Source: Flavobacteriaceae bacterium | GTDB lineage: Bacteria; Bacteroidota; Bacteroidia; Flavobacteriales; Flavobacteriaceae | Length of the DNA: 42,195 nucleotides | NCBI GenBank assembly: GCA_947453195.1 | Contig: CANGFO010000018.1 | Location: forward strand, 1 to 42,195 | Reading direction: 5' to 3' | Shown here: positions 1-9,964 of the stretch, piece after piece | Numbering within the stretch: position 1 is the stretch's first letter | How the letters are laid out: each line of letters opens with the position of its first letter | The notes under the pieces: model-generated | Database searches by the model: none | Told to the model about the DNA's origin: nothing | Seen by the model: only the letters and a program-made list of their open reading frames with translations | Made by a program: the position numbers and the translations under genes

Positions 1-2
1 AG

Positions 3-76
3 TGACCGCGAAGGGATTCGAACCCCCAACCCTCAGAGCCGAAATCTGATATTCTATCCAGTTGAACTACGCAGCC
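3..76 (-). tRNA. tRNA-Arg (anticodon TCG)
   Basis: The minus strand folds as a complete 74-nt cloverleaf. The 7-bp acceptor stem pairs GGCTGCG with CGCGGTC and the discriminator is A. The anticodon stem TCAGA/TCTGA encloses the loop TTTCGGC, giving anticodon TCG, which reads CGA arginine codons. The T arm contains GGTTCGAATCC. CCA is not encoded. It lies 23 nt downstream of yqeY on the same strand, so read-through co-transcription is possible. Confidence 0.95.
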
Positions 77-99
77 TTTTTTTTTACGTTATCGTCTTA

Positions 100-549
100 T
101 TATACTAATAGTTTTTTAACGATAGCTGAGATCACTTTTCCTTCTGCTTGACCGCCAATTTGTGCCGATGCTAAGCCCATAACTTTACCCATAGATGCAA
201 TACCTGCAGCACCCGTGTCAGCAATAACTTTTGCAACAATTGCCTCTACTTCTTCCTCTGATAATTGCGCAGGGAGGAACTTTTCAATAACAGCAATTTG
301 AGCCATTTCAGGTTCAGCTAAATCAGGACGGTTTTGTGTAGTAAAAATCTCCGCACTGTCTTTTCTCATTTTAACTAAACGCTGCAAGATTTTAATTTCT
401 TCTGCCTCTGTAATTTCTTCTTTTGATCCACTTGAAGTTTGCGCTAATAACAATTCCGATTTAATAGCACGTAAGGCTTCTAATGCAACCGTGTCTTTTG
501 ATCTCATGGCGTTTTTCATTTCATCCATGATCTTTACAGATAAACTCAT
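100..549 (-). CDS. yqeY: GatB/YqeY domain-containing protein
   Basis: A 149-aa free-standing YqeY-type protein, the usual family length. The domain resembles the tRNA-binding tail of the GatB amidotransferase subunit. Free-standing copies are widespread, but their exact function is not established. The central EKFLPAQLSEEE segment and the C-terminal GKVMGLASAQIGG followed by a helix ending VISAIVKKLL are typical. It is cytosolic, with no signal peptide or membrane segment. It follows ftsZ on the same strand, as often in Flavobacteriaceae, but a terminator and a TATCTTTG box in the 138-nt gap suggest its own transcript. It starts at ATG 549. Confidence 0.88.
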   Translation of the reverse strand: MSLSVKIMDEMKNAMRSKDTVALEALRAIKSELLLAQTSSGSKEEITEAEEIKILQRLVKMRKDSAEIFTTQNRPDLAEPEMAQIAVIEKFLPAQLSEEEVEAIVAKVIADTGAAGIASMGKVMGLASAQIGGQAEGKVISAIVKKLLV

Positions 550-620
550 ATTTTTTTATTATTTATTAATTAAATTATTAAAGCTTACATAAACGCATAT
601 ACCATACGCTAATTCGTGCA

Positions 621-628
621 CAAAGATA
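621..628 (-). promoter_or_regulatory. Candidate -7 box of yqeY
   Basis: TATCTTTG on the minus strand matches the Bacteroidetes -7 consensus TAnnTTTG. It lies about 70 nt upstream of the yqeY start and just past the ftsZ terminator. No TTG is seen at the expected -33 distance, so this rests on one element only. Confidence 0.4.
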
Positions 629-630
629 AA

Positions 631-666
631 AAAATAACCCGAAATTTCTTTTGAAACTTCGGGTTA
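631..666 (-). terminator. Terminator of the dcw cluster after ftsZ
   Basis: The arm AACCCGAAATTTC pairs with GAAACTTCGGGTT with one mismatch around a T-rich loop. On the minus strand the stem is followed by a run of T. It begins about 20 nt past the ftsZ stop codon and would end the long mraZ-ftsZ transcript. Confidence 0.85.
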
Positions 667-687
667 AAAAATATATAACTAACAGGT

Positions 688-2613
688 TTAATCTACATTG
701 TCATGCAAAAAAGAATTATTAGAACGCAACTGCACATCGTCATTGCTATCGGTACCTAAAGACATTCTAGAATTAGAATTGAATCCGCCATTTTCTGACA
801 ATTCAACACCAAGTCTTTTATAAGCTGGCTCTCTTTCTAACTCTTCCACTCTAGAAGGATTGTTGTGAAACTTATAATTAAACTCTTTTAATTTTCTTCT
901 TCTTTCGTCTGCTCGAAGTCTTAATGTCTCTTCGATAGTCATTTCTAATGGTGAAATATCTTCGATATGTGTAGCATACGTTGGCTTACTTAAATCAGCA
1001 ACCTTCATAGTAAAGTTTAATGATTCCTCAACCGGCTCAGAAATTGTTTCTGTAGGCTTAGAATTCAATAAATCATTATCTATTTCCATATACTCTTCCA
1101 AAGAATATTTAATTACCCCATTTTCGTTTAATTCTGTAACAGAAACAAACTCGATTGGTTCATTAACTTCAATATTTTTAGTTTCTGCAGTTAAATCAAA
1201 AAATATTCTTTCTTCTTGTTTGCTTTCAATTGGTTTCTCAACAGGCATATCAAAAGCGAAGGTAATTTGCTCTTCCTCTCTTACTATAAATTTTGGCTCA
1301 TTAACCTTAATTTCGTTAACAATAGGGGCATCAAATTGAAAATCCAAATCGTTTATTGGAGATACAATTTCAAAGGTAACATCTAAGTTGCGAATGAATT
1401 CGTTCATTGCCACTAAGTCGTTGTCTACTTTTGCAAAAACCGGAGCTTCAACTACCTCTTCTTCAATTAATTCAAATACAATTTTTTCTTCTTTTACAGC
1501 AATTGGAGCCTCCGTAATTGAAGGAAATTCAGCAACTGTTTTTTGAGATAAATCGTGCACCATTTTTTGATCTTCTTCTAATTGAAGAATGATCTTTTTA
1601 GGCTCTGTATTTACAATTTCGTTTTGTTGCTCTACATTAAATCCAGTTGCAATAATTGTTACCGCAATAGCATCACCATGAGCTTCATCTTCTCCAACTC
1701 CCATAATGATATTGGCGTTGTATCCTGCTTCCGCTTGAATATGTTCGTTTATTTCACCAATTTCATCAATGGTAATTTCACTAGTTCCAGAAACGATAAG
1801 CAACAATACGTTTTTAGCACCCGAAATTTTATTATCGTTTAATAATGGAGAATCTAATGCAGATATAATCGCTTCTTTCGCTCTGTTTTCTCCACTAGCA
1901 ACAGCAGACCCCATAATTGCTGTTCCGCTATTTGCTAGTACTGTTTTAGCATCTTTTAAATCTATATTTTGAGTATAGTGGTGTGTAATTACTTCGGCAA
2001 TTCCTCTTGATGCAGTTGCTAATACTTCATCTGCTTTAGAGAAACCAGCTTTGAAGCCCAAGTTACCATATACTTCTCTTAATTTATTATTATTAATGAC
2101 AATTAAAGAATCTACTTGCTTGCGCAATCTCTCTACCCCTTGTAAAGCTTGATCTTGACGAACTTTCCCTTCAAATTGAAACGGAATAGTTACAATACCC
2201 ACGGTAAGAATATCTCTTTCTTTCGCCAATTGAGCAATTACTGGCGCAGCACCCGTTCCGGTTCCTCCACCCATTCCTGCAGTGATGAAAACCATTTTGG
2301 TATTAGTATCTAACATTTTTTCAATATCGGCAACACTTTCTATTGCAGATTGTTGTCCCACATCTGGATTTGCTCCAGCACCTAATCCTTCGGTTAAGTT
2401 GACACCTAACTGAATTTTATTCGGCACCGGACTATTTTGCAATGCTTGTGAATCGGTATTACAAACAATAAAGTCTACACCTTTAATTCCTTGTTTAAAC
2501 ATGTGGTTGATTGCGTTACTTCCGCCACCGCCTACACCGATTACTTTAATTACATTGGATTGATTTTTAGGTAAATCAAATGAAATGTTTCCAAATTCTG
2601 AGTTGCTCATCAT
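688..2613 (-). CDS. ftsZ: Cell division protein FtsZ
   Basis: Tubulin-like GTPase that polymerises into the cytoplasmic Z ring. The N-terminal GTPase core (about residues 20-335) contains GVGGGGSNA, the tubulin signature GGGTGTG at 115-121 and the NNNKL segment. At 641 aa it is far longer than the roughly 380-400 aa of proteobacterial FtsZ. The extra length is an acidic, low-complexity linker of about 260 residues. A candidate partner-binding peptide, [11 protein letters not shown] (about 595-605), follows it, then a polar tail of about 36 residues. It starts with two consecutive ATG codons; either could be used. It is the last gene of the dcw cluster, 44 nt after ftsA. Confidence 0.98.
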   Translation of the reverse strand: MMSNSEFGNISFDLPKNQSNVIKVIGVGGGGSNAINHMFKQGIKGVDFIVCNTDSQALQNSPVPNKIQLGVNLTEGLGAGANPDVGQQSAIESVADIEKMLDTNTKMVFITAGMGGGTGTGAAPVIAQLAKERDILTVGIVTIPFQFEGKVRQDQALQGVERLRKQVDSLIVINNNKLREVYGNLGFKAGFSKADEVLATASRGIAEVITHHYTQNIDLKDAKTVLANSGTAIMGSAVASGENRAKEAIISALDSPLLNDNKISGAKNVLLLIVSGTSEITIDEIGEINEHIQAEAGYNANIIMGVGEDEAHGDAIAVTIIATGFNVEQQNEIVNTEPKKIILQLEEDQKMVHDLSQKTVAEFPSITEAPIAVKEEKIVFELIEEEVVEAPVFAKVDNDLVAMNEFIRNLDVTFEIVSPINDLDFQFDAPIVNEIKVNEPKFIVREEEQITFAFDMPVEKPIESKQEERIFFDLTAETKNIEVNEPIEFVSVTELNENGVIKYSLEEYMEIDNDLLNSKPTETISEPVEESLNFTMKVADLSKPTYATHIEDISPLEMTIEETLRLRADERRRKLKEFNYKFHNNPSRVEELEREPAYKRLGVELSENGGFNSNSRMSLGTDSNDDVQLRSNNSFLHDNVD

Positions 2614-2657
2614 AAAACTTTGGGTTTTGTTATTCTACTTTATATCTTTAATTGTCT

Positions 2658-4049
2658 TTATTCCGCGTTGTCTAGAAAATCTTTTACTCTTCCTAAAATC
2701 TTATCCATAAAGGATTCATTAACTTCGGGCTTCGAAGGTTTTGCTGCTTGCGCCACCGGCTTTTCCTCTTCTACTTCATCAGCAACCTCTGGCTCTTCTT
2801 CAATAATTACAGGAGGTACTTCTCTTCTAATTGTTGGTTGTGGCGCCTCCACTATAGATGCTTGTAATTTATAGGCACTTTGCGTATTATTTGCAACACT
2901 ATTCATTACCAATCCAACTGCTGTAGCAAATAATGGACTCGAAATTTCTTCACCTGAATTTCCTGCTAAATGCTCATTTGGATAACCAATTCTAGTATCC
3001 ATACCTGTAATGTACTCTACCAATTGCTTAATATGTTGCAATTGAGCTCCACCTCCAGTTAATACAATTCCGGCAATTAATTTTTTTCTTGGGTCATCAT
3101 GACCGTATGCTTTAATTTCTGCAAAAACTTGTTCAATAATTTCTACTACTCGAGCATGAATTATTTTAGATAGGTTTTTCAACGAAATCTCTTTAGGCTC
3201 TCTTCCTCTTAATCCTGGAATAGAAACAATTTCGTTATCTTTATTTTCACCTGGCCAAGCCGAACCAAATTTTACTTTTAATAATTCTGCTTGTTTTTCG
3301 ATAATTGAACAGCCTTCTTTAATATCATCTGTAATTACATTACCTCCAAACGGAACTACTGCGGTGTGGCGAATAATTCCATCTTTAAAAATAGCCAAAT
3401 CGGTTGTTCCACCACCTATATCAATTAATGCTACACCCGCTTCTTTTTCTTCTTGACTTAAAACCGCATCGGCAGATGCTAATGGCTCTAAGGTAATTCC
3501 GGATAACTCAATTCCGGTACTTTGTACGCAACGAACAATATTTCTAATGGACGAAGCCTGACCAACCACAACATGAAAAGTTGCTTCTAATCTTGAACCA
3601 TACATTCCTATTGGTTCTTTAATTTCTGCTTGACCATCAATTTTATATTCTTGAGGCAAAACATGTATAATTTCTTCACCAGGCAACATTGCTAACTTAT
3701 TTACCTGATCAATTAATGTTTGAATATCTTGTTGGGTAATTACTTCATCAGAATTTCCTCTGCTGATGTAATCGGTATGTTGAATACTACGAATGTGCTG
3801 CCCCGCAATACCAACAACCACATCATTTATTTTATAACCTGAATTTTCTTCAGCATCAATAACAGCTTGCTGAATTGACTGAGTAGTTTGAGTAATGTTA
3901 TTTACAACACCTCTTGCTACACCTAAACTTTTAGCTTTTCCTAAACCTAAAATTTCAAGTTTGCCATATTCATTCTTCTTACCAATCATCGCTACGATTT
4001 TCGTAGTTCCAATATCTAAGCCTACCGCAATGCTTTCTTTGTTATCCAT
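2658..4049 (-). CDS. ftsA: Cell division protein FtsA
   Basis: Actin-family ATPase that tethers FtsZ to the inner membrane and helps recruit the divisome. Actin-fold motifs are visible: phosphate-1 LDIGTTK at 11-17, phosphate-2 DIGGGTTD at 210-217 and the adenosine motif TGGGAQ near 331-336. A proline- and acid-rich linker (about 400-445) leads to a terminal amphipathic helix (FMDKILGRVKDFLDNAE, 447-463), the expected membrane-targeting sequence. Length is 463 aa, above the usual 410-420, because of that linker. It sits between ftsQ (46-nt gap) and ftsZ (44-nt gap). Confidence 0.97.
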   Translation of the reverse strand: MDNKESIAVGLDIGTTKIVAMIGKKNEYGKLEILGLGKAKSLGVARGVVNNITQTTQSIQQAVIDAEENSGYKINDVVVGIAGQHIRSIQHTDYISRGNSDEVITQQDIQTLIDQVNKLAMLPGEEIIHVLPQEYKIDGQAEIKEPIGMYGSRLEATFHVVVGQASSIRNIVRCVQSTGIELSGITLEPLASADAVLSQEEKEAGVALIDIGGGTTDLAIFKDGIIRHTAVVPFGGNVITDDIKEGCSIIEKQAELLKVKFGSAWPGENKDNEIVSIPGLRGREPKEISLKNLSKIIHARVVEIIEQVFAEIKAYGHDDPRKKLIAGIVLTGGGAQLQHIKQLVEYITGMDTRIGYPNEHLAGNSGEEISSPLFATAVGLVMNSVANNTQSAYKLQASIVEAPQPTIRREVPPVIIEEEPEVADEVEEEKPVAQAAKPSKPEVNESFMDKILGRVKDFLDNAE

Positions 4050-4095
4050 GTTATGCCTAATTATACTAATTCAAGCTTTTTTTTATTTATAAATG

Positions 4096-4818
4096 CTATT
4101 TAGTGCAAACTACTTGATGACTAAATCTCAAATTTATTCTCTTATATTTTGTTAAAGAACTATCTACAATTGCCTTCTGAAAAAAGGCTTTATAATTGTT
4201 AAATTTATGCTCCACCTGAACCATTTTCCCAAACTCAATTTGAAAATTAAAATTTCTATTGGTCATTTTTAAGTCGTCATTTGCGTCTAACTCCACTCCA
4301 ATTATATTTTTTTTCAAAAAAGGATCTTTGTTAATAACCCTTAAAACATGAGCCAGTTTTATTCTATTCTTTGGATTTATTTCACCTAAAACCAATGGAA
4401 CTCTAGCCGTATTTAATCCTGATAACGGCATCGTATTCCCCTCATTATCTAGATAATAGGTTCCTACACTATCAAAAACCCTTGCAATTGGGGCCTTCTG
4501 TTTGACTATTGCTTTTAGAACTCCATCCACAGTAACATACACCTCTGCTTTATCAACCATTGGATTATTGTTGATGGAATTTTCCAATTTGTTCAAATTT
4601 AAGTCCTCTTTTGCTATACTTCGCACATCTCTTTTATTTTCTATTAACAATTTATCAACCGTTTTTTCGGAAATAAAATCGGCGTTATTTTCAACAAAAA
4701 TGACCTCCGTTTTAACAAGTTTTCGTTGCGAATTTCTATTGGATGTAAAAGCAAAAAGAAAAATTACTAATGCAAACATTAAGACCAATCGAAGGTTTAA
4801 CCAATTAAAATATTTCAT
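4096..4818 (-). CDS. ftsQ: Cell division protein FtsQ/DivIB
   Basis: A bitopic membrane protein of the divisome that scaffolds FtsL/FtsB-type partners. It has a short cytoplasmic start, one transmembrane segment at about residues 9-25 (RLVLMFALVIFLFAF), then a POTRA-like region (about 35-105) and a beta domain to residue 240. Sequence conservation in this family is low, so the call leans on topology and place. It lies between murC and ftsA, and its ATG overlaps the murC stop by 4 nt, indicating translational coupling. No ddl gene lies between murC and ftsQ, unlike E. coli. Confidence 0.92.
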   Translation of the reverse strand: MKYFNWLNLRLVLMFALVIFLFAFTSNRNSQRKLVKTEVIFVENNADFISEKTVDKLLIENKRDVRSIAKEDLNLNKLENSINNNPMVDKAEVYVTVDGVLKAIVKQKAPIARVFDSVGTYYLDNEGNTMPLSGLNTARVPLVLGEINPKNRIKLAHVLRVINKDPFLKKNIIGVELDANDDLKMTNRNFNFQIEFGKMVQVEHKFNNYKAFFQKAIVDSSLTKYKRINLRFSHQVVCTK

Positions 4819-6167
4819 AGCAATGCTTTTTTAATTAATGGTACTAATTCTCCAATATCTCCCGCTCCAATAGTCACAATTACTTTGGCATTACTTTCTT
4901 TTATTGCGCCAATAAGTTGCTCTTTAGAAACTAATTTTTTATTACTGTTTGTCATTTTTTCTAATAACCAAGAAGACGTAATTCCTGGCATTGGTAGTTC
5001 ACGCGCTGGATAAATATCCATTAACAACACTTCATCAAATTGAGATAAGCTTGTAGCAAAATCATCTGCGAAATCTTTGGTTCTACTAAATAAATGTGGC
5101 TGAAAAACCGCCAACACTTTTTGATTCGGATACAATTCTCTTACTGCTTGATGCACCGCATTGATTTCGGTTGGATGGTGTGCATAATCATCAATATAAA
5201 CTAAACGATCTGTCTTGATTTGATATGAAAAACGACGCTGCACCCCTTTAAAAGTTGCCAATGCACTTTTTATGGCCTCGCTTGACGTGCCATATGTTTT
5301 AGCCATTGCCAACGCCATCAAAGCATTCATTAAATTATGATGCCCTGGCAATCCAAAAGCAATATTAGAAATTGTTTCAGACGGAGTTTGCACATCAAAA
5401 ACATAACTGCTGTTTTCTATTCGGATGTTGCATGCTTTAAAGCTTGCTTCGTCATTAATTGCAATGGTAACTCCCTCTAAATCCATTCCTTTAGGCACAA
5501 ATAAGTTGCGTTTATCCTGAACTTTATCTGCAAATTCTCTGAATGAATCTTCAATTGCGTCTTTGTCGCCATAGATATCCAAATGATCTGCATCCATTGA
5601 AGTCACGCAGGCAATATTTGGGTGCAAATGCAAAAACGAACGATCAAATTCATCGGCTTCAACTACCGTCACCGTTTTACCAGTTCCAATTAAATTGGAA
5701 TGGTAATTCTCTACAATTCCGCCAAGAAACGCCGTAACATCGGCACCGCTTTCATATAATATGTGCCCAAGTATACTTGAGGTCGTTGTTTTTCCATGGG
5801 TTCCTGCAACAGCAAAACAAAAGGTGTCTTTAGTAATAATTCCTAGTACTTCGGCACGCTTTTTAATTGTATACTCACGCTCCACAAAATAATTCCACTC
5901 CGAATGCGTAACCGGAACAGCTGGAGTTACAATCACCAATGTGTTTTCGGTATAAAAATCAGCAGGAATCAGATTAATATTGTCTTCAAAATGAATATCC
6001 ATACCGGCTGCAATTAATTCATCGGTAAGCATGGTTGGGGTTTTATCGTAACCCGAAACCTTTTTGCCAACATTCTGAAAATAGCGAGCCAAAGCACTCA
6101 TTCCGATGCCTCCAATCCCTATAAAATAGACGTTATGTATTTGGTTACTATTCATTTTAAAACTCAA
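4815..6167 (-). CDS. murC: UDP-N-acetylmuramate--L-alanine ligase MurC
   Basis: ATP-dependent ligase that adds L-alanine to UDP-MurNAc, the first step of the peptidoglycan stem peptide, in the cytoplasm. The N-terminal nucleotide-binding motif FIGIGGIGMSALA is at 15-27 and the Mur-ligase P-loop GTHGKTTT at 122-129. The central domain has DADHLDIYGD, and the C-terminal domain has YAHHPTEI. Length 450 aa is normal. A second in-frame ATG at 6155 would give MNSNQIHNV and is equally possible. It lies 9 nt after murG. Confidence 0.97.
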   Translation of the reverse strand: MSFKMNSNQIHNVYFIGIGGIGMSALARYFQNVGKKVSGYDKTPTMLTDELIAAGMDIHFEDNINLIPADFYTENTLVIVTPAVPVTHSEWNYFVEREYTIKKRAEVLGIITKDTFCFAVAGTHGKTTTSSILGHILYESGADVTAFLGGIVENYHSNLIGTGKTVTVVEADEFDRSFLHLHPNIACVTSMDADHLDIYGDKDAIEDSFREFADKVQDKRNLFVPKGMDLEGVTIAINDEASFKACNIRIENSSYVFDVQTPSETISNIAFGLPGHHNLMNALMALAMAKTYGTSSEAIKSALATFKGVQRRFSYQIKTDRLVYIDDYAHHPTEINAVHQAVRELYPNQKVLAVFQPHLFSRTKDFADDFATSLSQFDEVLLMDIYPARELPMPGITSSWLLEKMTNSNKKLVSKEQLIGAIKESNAKVIVTIGAGDIGELVPLIKKALL

Positions 6168-6176
6168 TCTTAATTT

Positions 6177-7271
6177 CTAAGATTTTATTAATTTAATTAT
6201 TTCTGTTACGATATCTTTAGTTGCATTTGGCTTAGCCAACAACTTACTATTTTGACTTAATTCTTTTTGCAAATTTTCATTTGAAATTAATTCCGAGAAA
6301 GTAGTTTCAAACTTTTCATCCAATTCCGATTCTTTAATTAGCATTGCTCCTTTTTTATTTACGATTGCATTGGCATTTTTTGTTTGGTGGTCTTCGGCTA
6401 CATTTGGTGATGGAATAAAAATTGTTGGCTTTCCTACCAAACACAATTCGGATACTGATGAAGCGCCAGCTCTTGAAATCACAAAATCGGAAGCGGCATA
6501 AATCAAATCCATTCGATCAATAAAGGCAACCACCTGAACATTTATTCTTTTGTTGTAAATTTCGTATTCATCTAAATACAACTTACCACATTGCCAAAAA
6601 ACTTGAATGTCATTTGCCAAAATAAAATCCAATTCTTTTTCTATTAATTGGTTTAATCTTCGTGCGCCTAAACTTCCTCCTAGAACTAAAAGCGTTTTTT
6701 TGGAAGCATCCAAATTAAAATAAGCAACTCCTTCGGCTCTTTTAGAATCAACATCCAATAAATCTTGACGTACCGGATTACCCGTAAATACAATTTTATC
6801 TTTTGGGAAAAATCGATCTAAACTATCGTAAGCCACACAAATGGAATTTGCTTTTTTACTCAATAATTTATTGGTAATTCCTGGATAGGAATTTTGCTCT
6901 TGGATAACCGTTGGAATATTAAAACTATTTGCCATTTGTAATAAAGGACCACTTGCAAAACCTCCGGTTCCTATTACGGCATCAGGCTTAAAACTTTTTA
7001 TTATTTTTCTTGATTTCCACAAACTACTTAGTAGTTTAAATGGAAACATTAAATTTTGAAAAGTCAGTTTTCTTTGTAATCCAGCAATCCAAAGGCCTTC
7101 AATTTTATAACCTGCTTGAGGCACTTTTTGCATTTCCATTTTATCTTGTGCTCCTACAAATAAAATTTCAGCATCCGGAAAATGAAATTTTAATTCATTA
7201 GCGATAGCTATTGCAGGATAAATATGTCCTCCCGTTCCGCCGCCACTTAATATGAATTTATAGTTTTTCAT
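6177..7271 (-). CDS. murG: UDP-GlcNAc:lipid I N-acetylglucosaminyltransferase MurG
   Basis: Peripheral membrane GT28 glycosyltransferase that converts lipid I to lipid II on the cytoplasmic face. The N-terminal glycine-rich loop [11 protein letters not shown] is at 10-20. A second loop, [14 protein letters not shown], and the donor-site [11 protein letters not shown] follow, with the [14 protein letters not shown] stretch near the C-terminal sugar-binding region. Length 364 aa fits the family. It is 7 nt from ftsW and 9 nt from murC, in the standard dcw order. Confidence 0.97.
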   Translation of the reverse strand: MKNYKFILSGGGTGGHIYPAIAIANELKFHFPDAEILFVGAQDKMEMQKVPQAGYKIEGLWIAGLQRKLTFQNLMFPFKLLSSLWKSRKIIKSFKPDAVIGTGGFASGPLLQMANSFNIPTVIQEQNSYPGITNKLLSKKANSICVAYDSLDRFFPKDKIVFTGNPVRQDLLDVDSKRAEGVAYFNLDASKKTLLVLGGSLGARRLNQLIEKELDFILANDIQVFWQCGKLYLDEYEIYNKRINVQVVAFIDRMDLIYAASDFVISRAGASSVSELCLVGKPTIFIPSPNVAEDHQTKNANAIVNKKGAMLIKESELDEKFETTFSELISNENLQKELSQNSKLLAKPNATKDIVTEIIKLIKS

Positions 7272-7278
7272 TTTCTAA

Positions 7279-8577
7279 TTATTTTTTGTTTTGAACTGCT
7301 CTTAATGGGTTTTCTGTAATTGAGAAATCGTCTTCATCTTCAACTTCTTGTTCACCCGCTTCATCTTCTTGCAATTGCTTGTCGATTAGTTTTTGAAGCG
7401 CATCTTCTCTTTTTTGTTTTTCTTCTAGTTCTTGAGCAACCTCTTCTTCTTTTTTGGTTACACTTAGAATAATTCCAATTGCAATACAAGTCATCCAAAT
7501 GGAACTTCCTCCTGAACTAATTAGCGGTAACGTTTGACCAGTTACTGGAAGTAATTCTACTGCAACGGCCATATTTATTAATGCCTGAAAAACGATCGGA
7601 AAACCGAGACCAACTACAACTAATTTTCCAAAAAGCGAATTGGCTTTGTGTGCTGCAATTACAAATCGGGTCAATAATAAAAGATACAAACCTATTATTG
7701 TTAATGCTCCTATTAATCCATATTCTTCTACGATGATTGCAAAAATAAAATCGGATGAAGATTGTGGTAAAAAGTTTTTCTGAATACTTTTTCCTGGCCC
7801 TAACCCATACAATCCGCCTGAGGCAATTGCGATTTTGGCATTTTTTATTTGGTAATCGTCTTCACCTGGCTTGTCACTTGTAAAATTTTCGATTCGATTC
7901 TTCCAGGTATCTACACGGTTTCTAAAAGCATCTGGAAAAGCAATCACTACCAAAACAAATAACATTAATGCAGCTACTCCAGTTCCAATTATTATTCCGA
8001 TATATTTTAACGGATATTGCCCAATAAAAGTGAGCATAATTACCATTGAAAAGATTAAGGCGGCTGTAGAAAAGTTAGCCGGTAATATAAGTGCTAGTGT
8101 AATAAACACCGGAATCCATAATTCGATAAAGGAAGCCTGAAAAGTAACTTTCTCTTCTCTTTTTTTAGATAAATAACGGGCTACGTATACATACAAAACT
8201 ATAGCAGCCAAAGTAGAAGTTTGGAAGGATATCCCAATAAATGGAATTTCCACCCATCGGCTTGCATTGGCTCCTTCAATCACCGTTCCTTTAAATAAAG
8301 TATACACCAGCAAGGTCCAAATAACAGGTAATGTTATTATTGAAAGTGCTCTAAAATAGTGATACGGAACCTTGTGGATTTTGTAAATAATAATAAAACC
8401 TAAGAAAACTTGAAGTGCATGTTTTAACAAATAGGTTAATGCATTTCCGGATCCATGGCGCATGTAAGCCAAATTACTACTCGCACTATAAACAGACATA
8501 AATGAAAACAAGGCCAATAGCGCAACGAATGCCCAAATGACTTTATCTCCTTTTAAACTGTTTATTAATTCCTTCAT
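7279..8577 (-). CDS. ftsW: SEDS peptidoglycan polymerase FtsW
   Basis: Polytopic inner-membrane glycan polymerase of the SEDS family that works with FtsI at the septum. About ten hydrophobic segments can be counted, starting with VIWAFVALLALFSFMSVYS. The conserved loop and signature regions YQIKNAKIAIASGGLYGLGP and LPLISSGGSS are present. Length is 432 aa, with an acidic cytoplasmic tail of about 55 residues after the last membrane helix. It could in principle be the elongation paralogue RodA, but its place between murD and murG makes FtsW the right call. Confidence 0.95.
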   Translation of the reverse strand: MKELINSLKGDKVIWAFVALLALFSFMSVYSASSNLAYMRHGSGNALTYLLKHALQVFLGFIIIYKIHKVPYHYFRALSIITLPVIWTLLVYTLFKGTVIEGANASRWVEIPFIGISFQTSTLAAIVLYVYVARYLSKKREEKVTFQASFIELWIPVFITLALILPANFSTAALIFSMVIMLTFIGQYPLKYIGIIIGTGVAALMLFVLVVIAFPDAFRNRVDTWKNRIENFTSDKPGEDDYQIKNAKIAIASGGLYGLGPGKSIQKNFLPQSSSDFIFAIIVEEYGLIGALTIIGLYLLLLTRFVIAAHKANSLFGKLVVVGLGFPIVFQALINMAVAVELLPVTGQTLPLISSGGSSIWMTCIAIGIILSVTKKEEEVAQELEEKQKREDALQKLIDKQLQEDEAGEQEVEDEDDFSITENPLRAVQNKK

Positions 8578-8629
8578 AAATGAATAATGGCTTTAGATTA
8601 TTACCTGTAGCAAAAACCGTAGACCTTTT

Positions 8630-9964
8630 TTATAAATTTCTTACTTCTCTTTTAAATTGATTTCCTCTGTCTTCATAGTTCTCGAACAAATCAAAACTCG
8701 CACAAGCTGGAGACAATAATACTGAATCTCCTCTTTCAGCGATATGTCTTGCTGTATTTACTGCGTCATGCATATTATCTACTTCCACCATCATGTCCAC
8801 CATATTTCCAAAAGCATCAATTATCTTTTTATTTTCCACACCAAGGCAAATAATAGCTTTTACTTTTTCAAATACCAAAGGCATTAATTCGGCATAATCA
8901 TTTCCTTTGTCTACACCCCCAACAATCCAAACTGTAGGTGTCGTCATGCTATCTAAAGCAAAGAAAGTAGCATTTACATTGGTAGCTTTACTATCATTGA
9001 TGTACTGTACATTCTGAATTTTTAGTACTTTTTCTAAACGGTGTTCTACCCCCTGAAAATTGGATAAACTTTCGCGAATGGTTTGTTTTCTAATGCGTAA
9101 AATAGTAGCAACCGATGTTGCCGCCATTGCATTTTTCAAGTTATGTTTTCCCTCTAATGCGATATCAGCGGTTTCCATTAAAAACTCTTCTTCGTTGATG
9201 TTGATTTCCATAGTATTATTTTTTAAAAATGCCCCTTTTTCAAGGTTCTTGGTGATTGAAAATGGTATTAATTGTGCTTTGACTTTATTGTTTTGTAACC
9301 AATTCTGACTTGCTTCATCATCTGCATCATAGATTAGATAATCTTGATTGGTTTGATTTTTTGTTATTCTAAATTTTGATTCTATATAATTTTCATATTT
9401 GTAATCGTAGCGATCTAAATGGTCTGGACTTATGTTGGTAAGAATTGCTATGTGTGGCTTATAATTTATAATTCCATCCAACTGAAAACTACTTAATTCT
9501 AACACATAGTAGTCGTAGTTTTCATCGGCTACCTGCCATGCAAAGCTTTTTCCTATATTCCCTCCTAGTCCTACATTCAGCCCTGCTTCTTTAAGCAGAT
9601 GATAGGTAAGCATGGTGGTAGTTGTTTTTCCATTGCTACCTGTTATCCCAATGGTTATTGCATCGGTGTAAGGAGCCGCAAATTCAATTTCAGAAATCAC
9701 AGGAATCTTTTTCTCAACTAATTTTTTTACAATTGGCGCTTTTTCCGGAATTCCTGGGCTTTTCATTACTACATCAGCATTGAGAATCAAATCCTCTGTA
9801 TGCTGTTCGTCTTCCCATTTAATCTCATTATTTGTAAGAACTTCTTTGTAATTATCTTTTATTTTTCCGAAATCGGAAACAAAAACCTCAAACCCTTTTT
9901 TCTTCCCTAAAATGGCGGTTCCCACACCGCTTTCGCCTCCTCCAAGAATTACTAACCTTGGCAT
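8630..9964 (-). CDS. murD: UDP-N-acetylmuramoylalanine--D-glutamate ligase MurD
   Basis: Cytoplasmic ligase adding D-glutamate to UDP-MurNAc-L-Ala. The N-terminal Rossmann motif VILGGGESGVG, the P-loop GSNGKTTTT at 109-117, NISPDHLDRYD, and INDSKATN in the C-terminal domain identify it. The frame stays open upstream to 10021, but ATG 9964 was chosen. It gives the conserved [13 protein letters not shown] start and 444 aa, and it forms a TAATG stop-start junction with mraY. The extra 19 residues of the longer form overlap the mraY end and look non-conserved. Confidence 0.96.
   Translation of the reverse strand: MPRLVILGGGESGVGTAILGKKKGFEVFVSDFGKIKDNYKEVLTNNEIKWEDEQHTEDLILNADVVMKSPGIPEKAPIVKKLVEKKIPVISEIEFAAPYTDAITIGITGSNGKTTTTMLTYHLLKEAGLNVGLGGNIGKSFAWQVADENYDYYVLELSSFQLDGIINYKPHIAILTNISPDHLDRYDYKYENYIESKFRITKNQTNQDYLIYDADDEASQNWLQNNKVKAQLIPFSITKNLEKGAFLKNNTMEININEEEFLMETADIALEGKHNLKNAMAATSVATILRIRKQTIRESLSNFQGVEHRLEKVLKIQNVQYINDSKATNVNATFFALDSMTTPTVWIVGGVDKGNDYAELMPLVFEKVKAIICLGVENKKIIDAFGNMVDMMVEVDNMHDAVNTARHIAERGDSVLLSPACASFDLFENYEDRGNQFKREVRNL

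Noticed and set aside
4815..4818. Looked for a ddl gene between murC and ftsQ
   Set aside because: The two genes overlap by 4 nt; no room for one. Absence is usual in Bacteroidetes dcw clusters.
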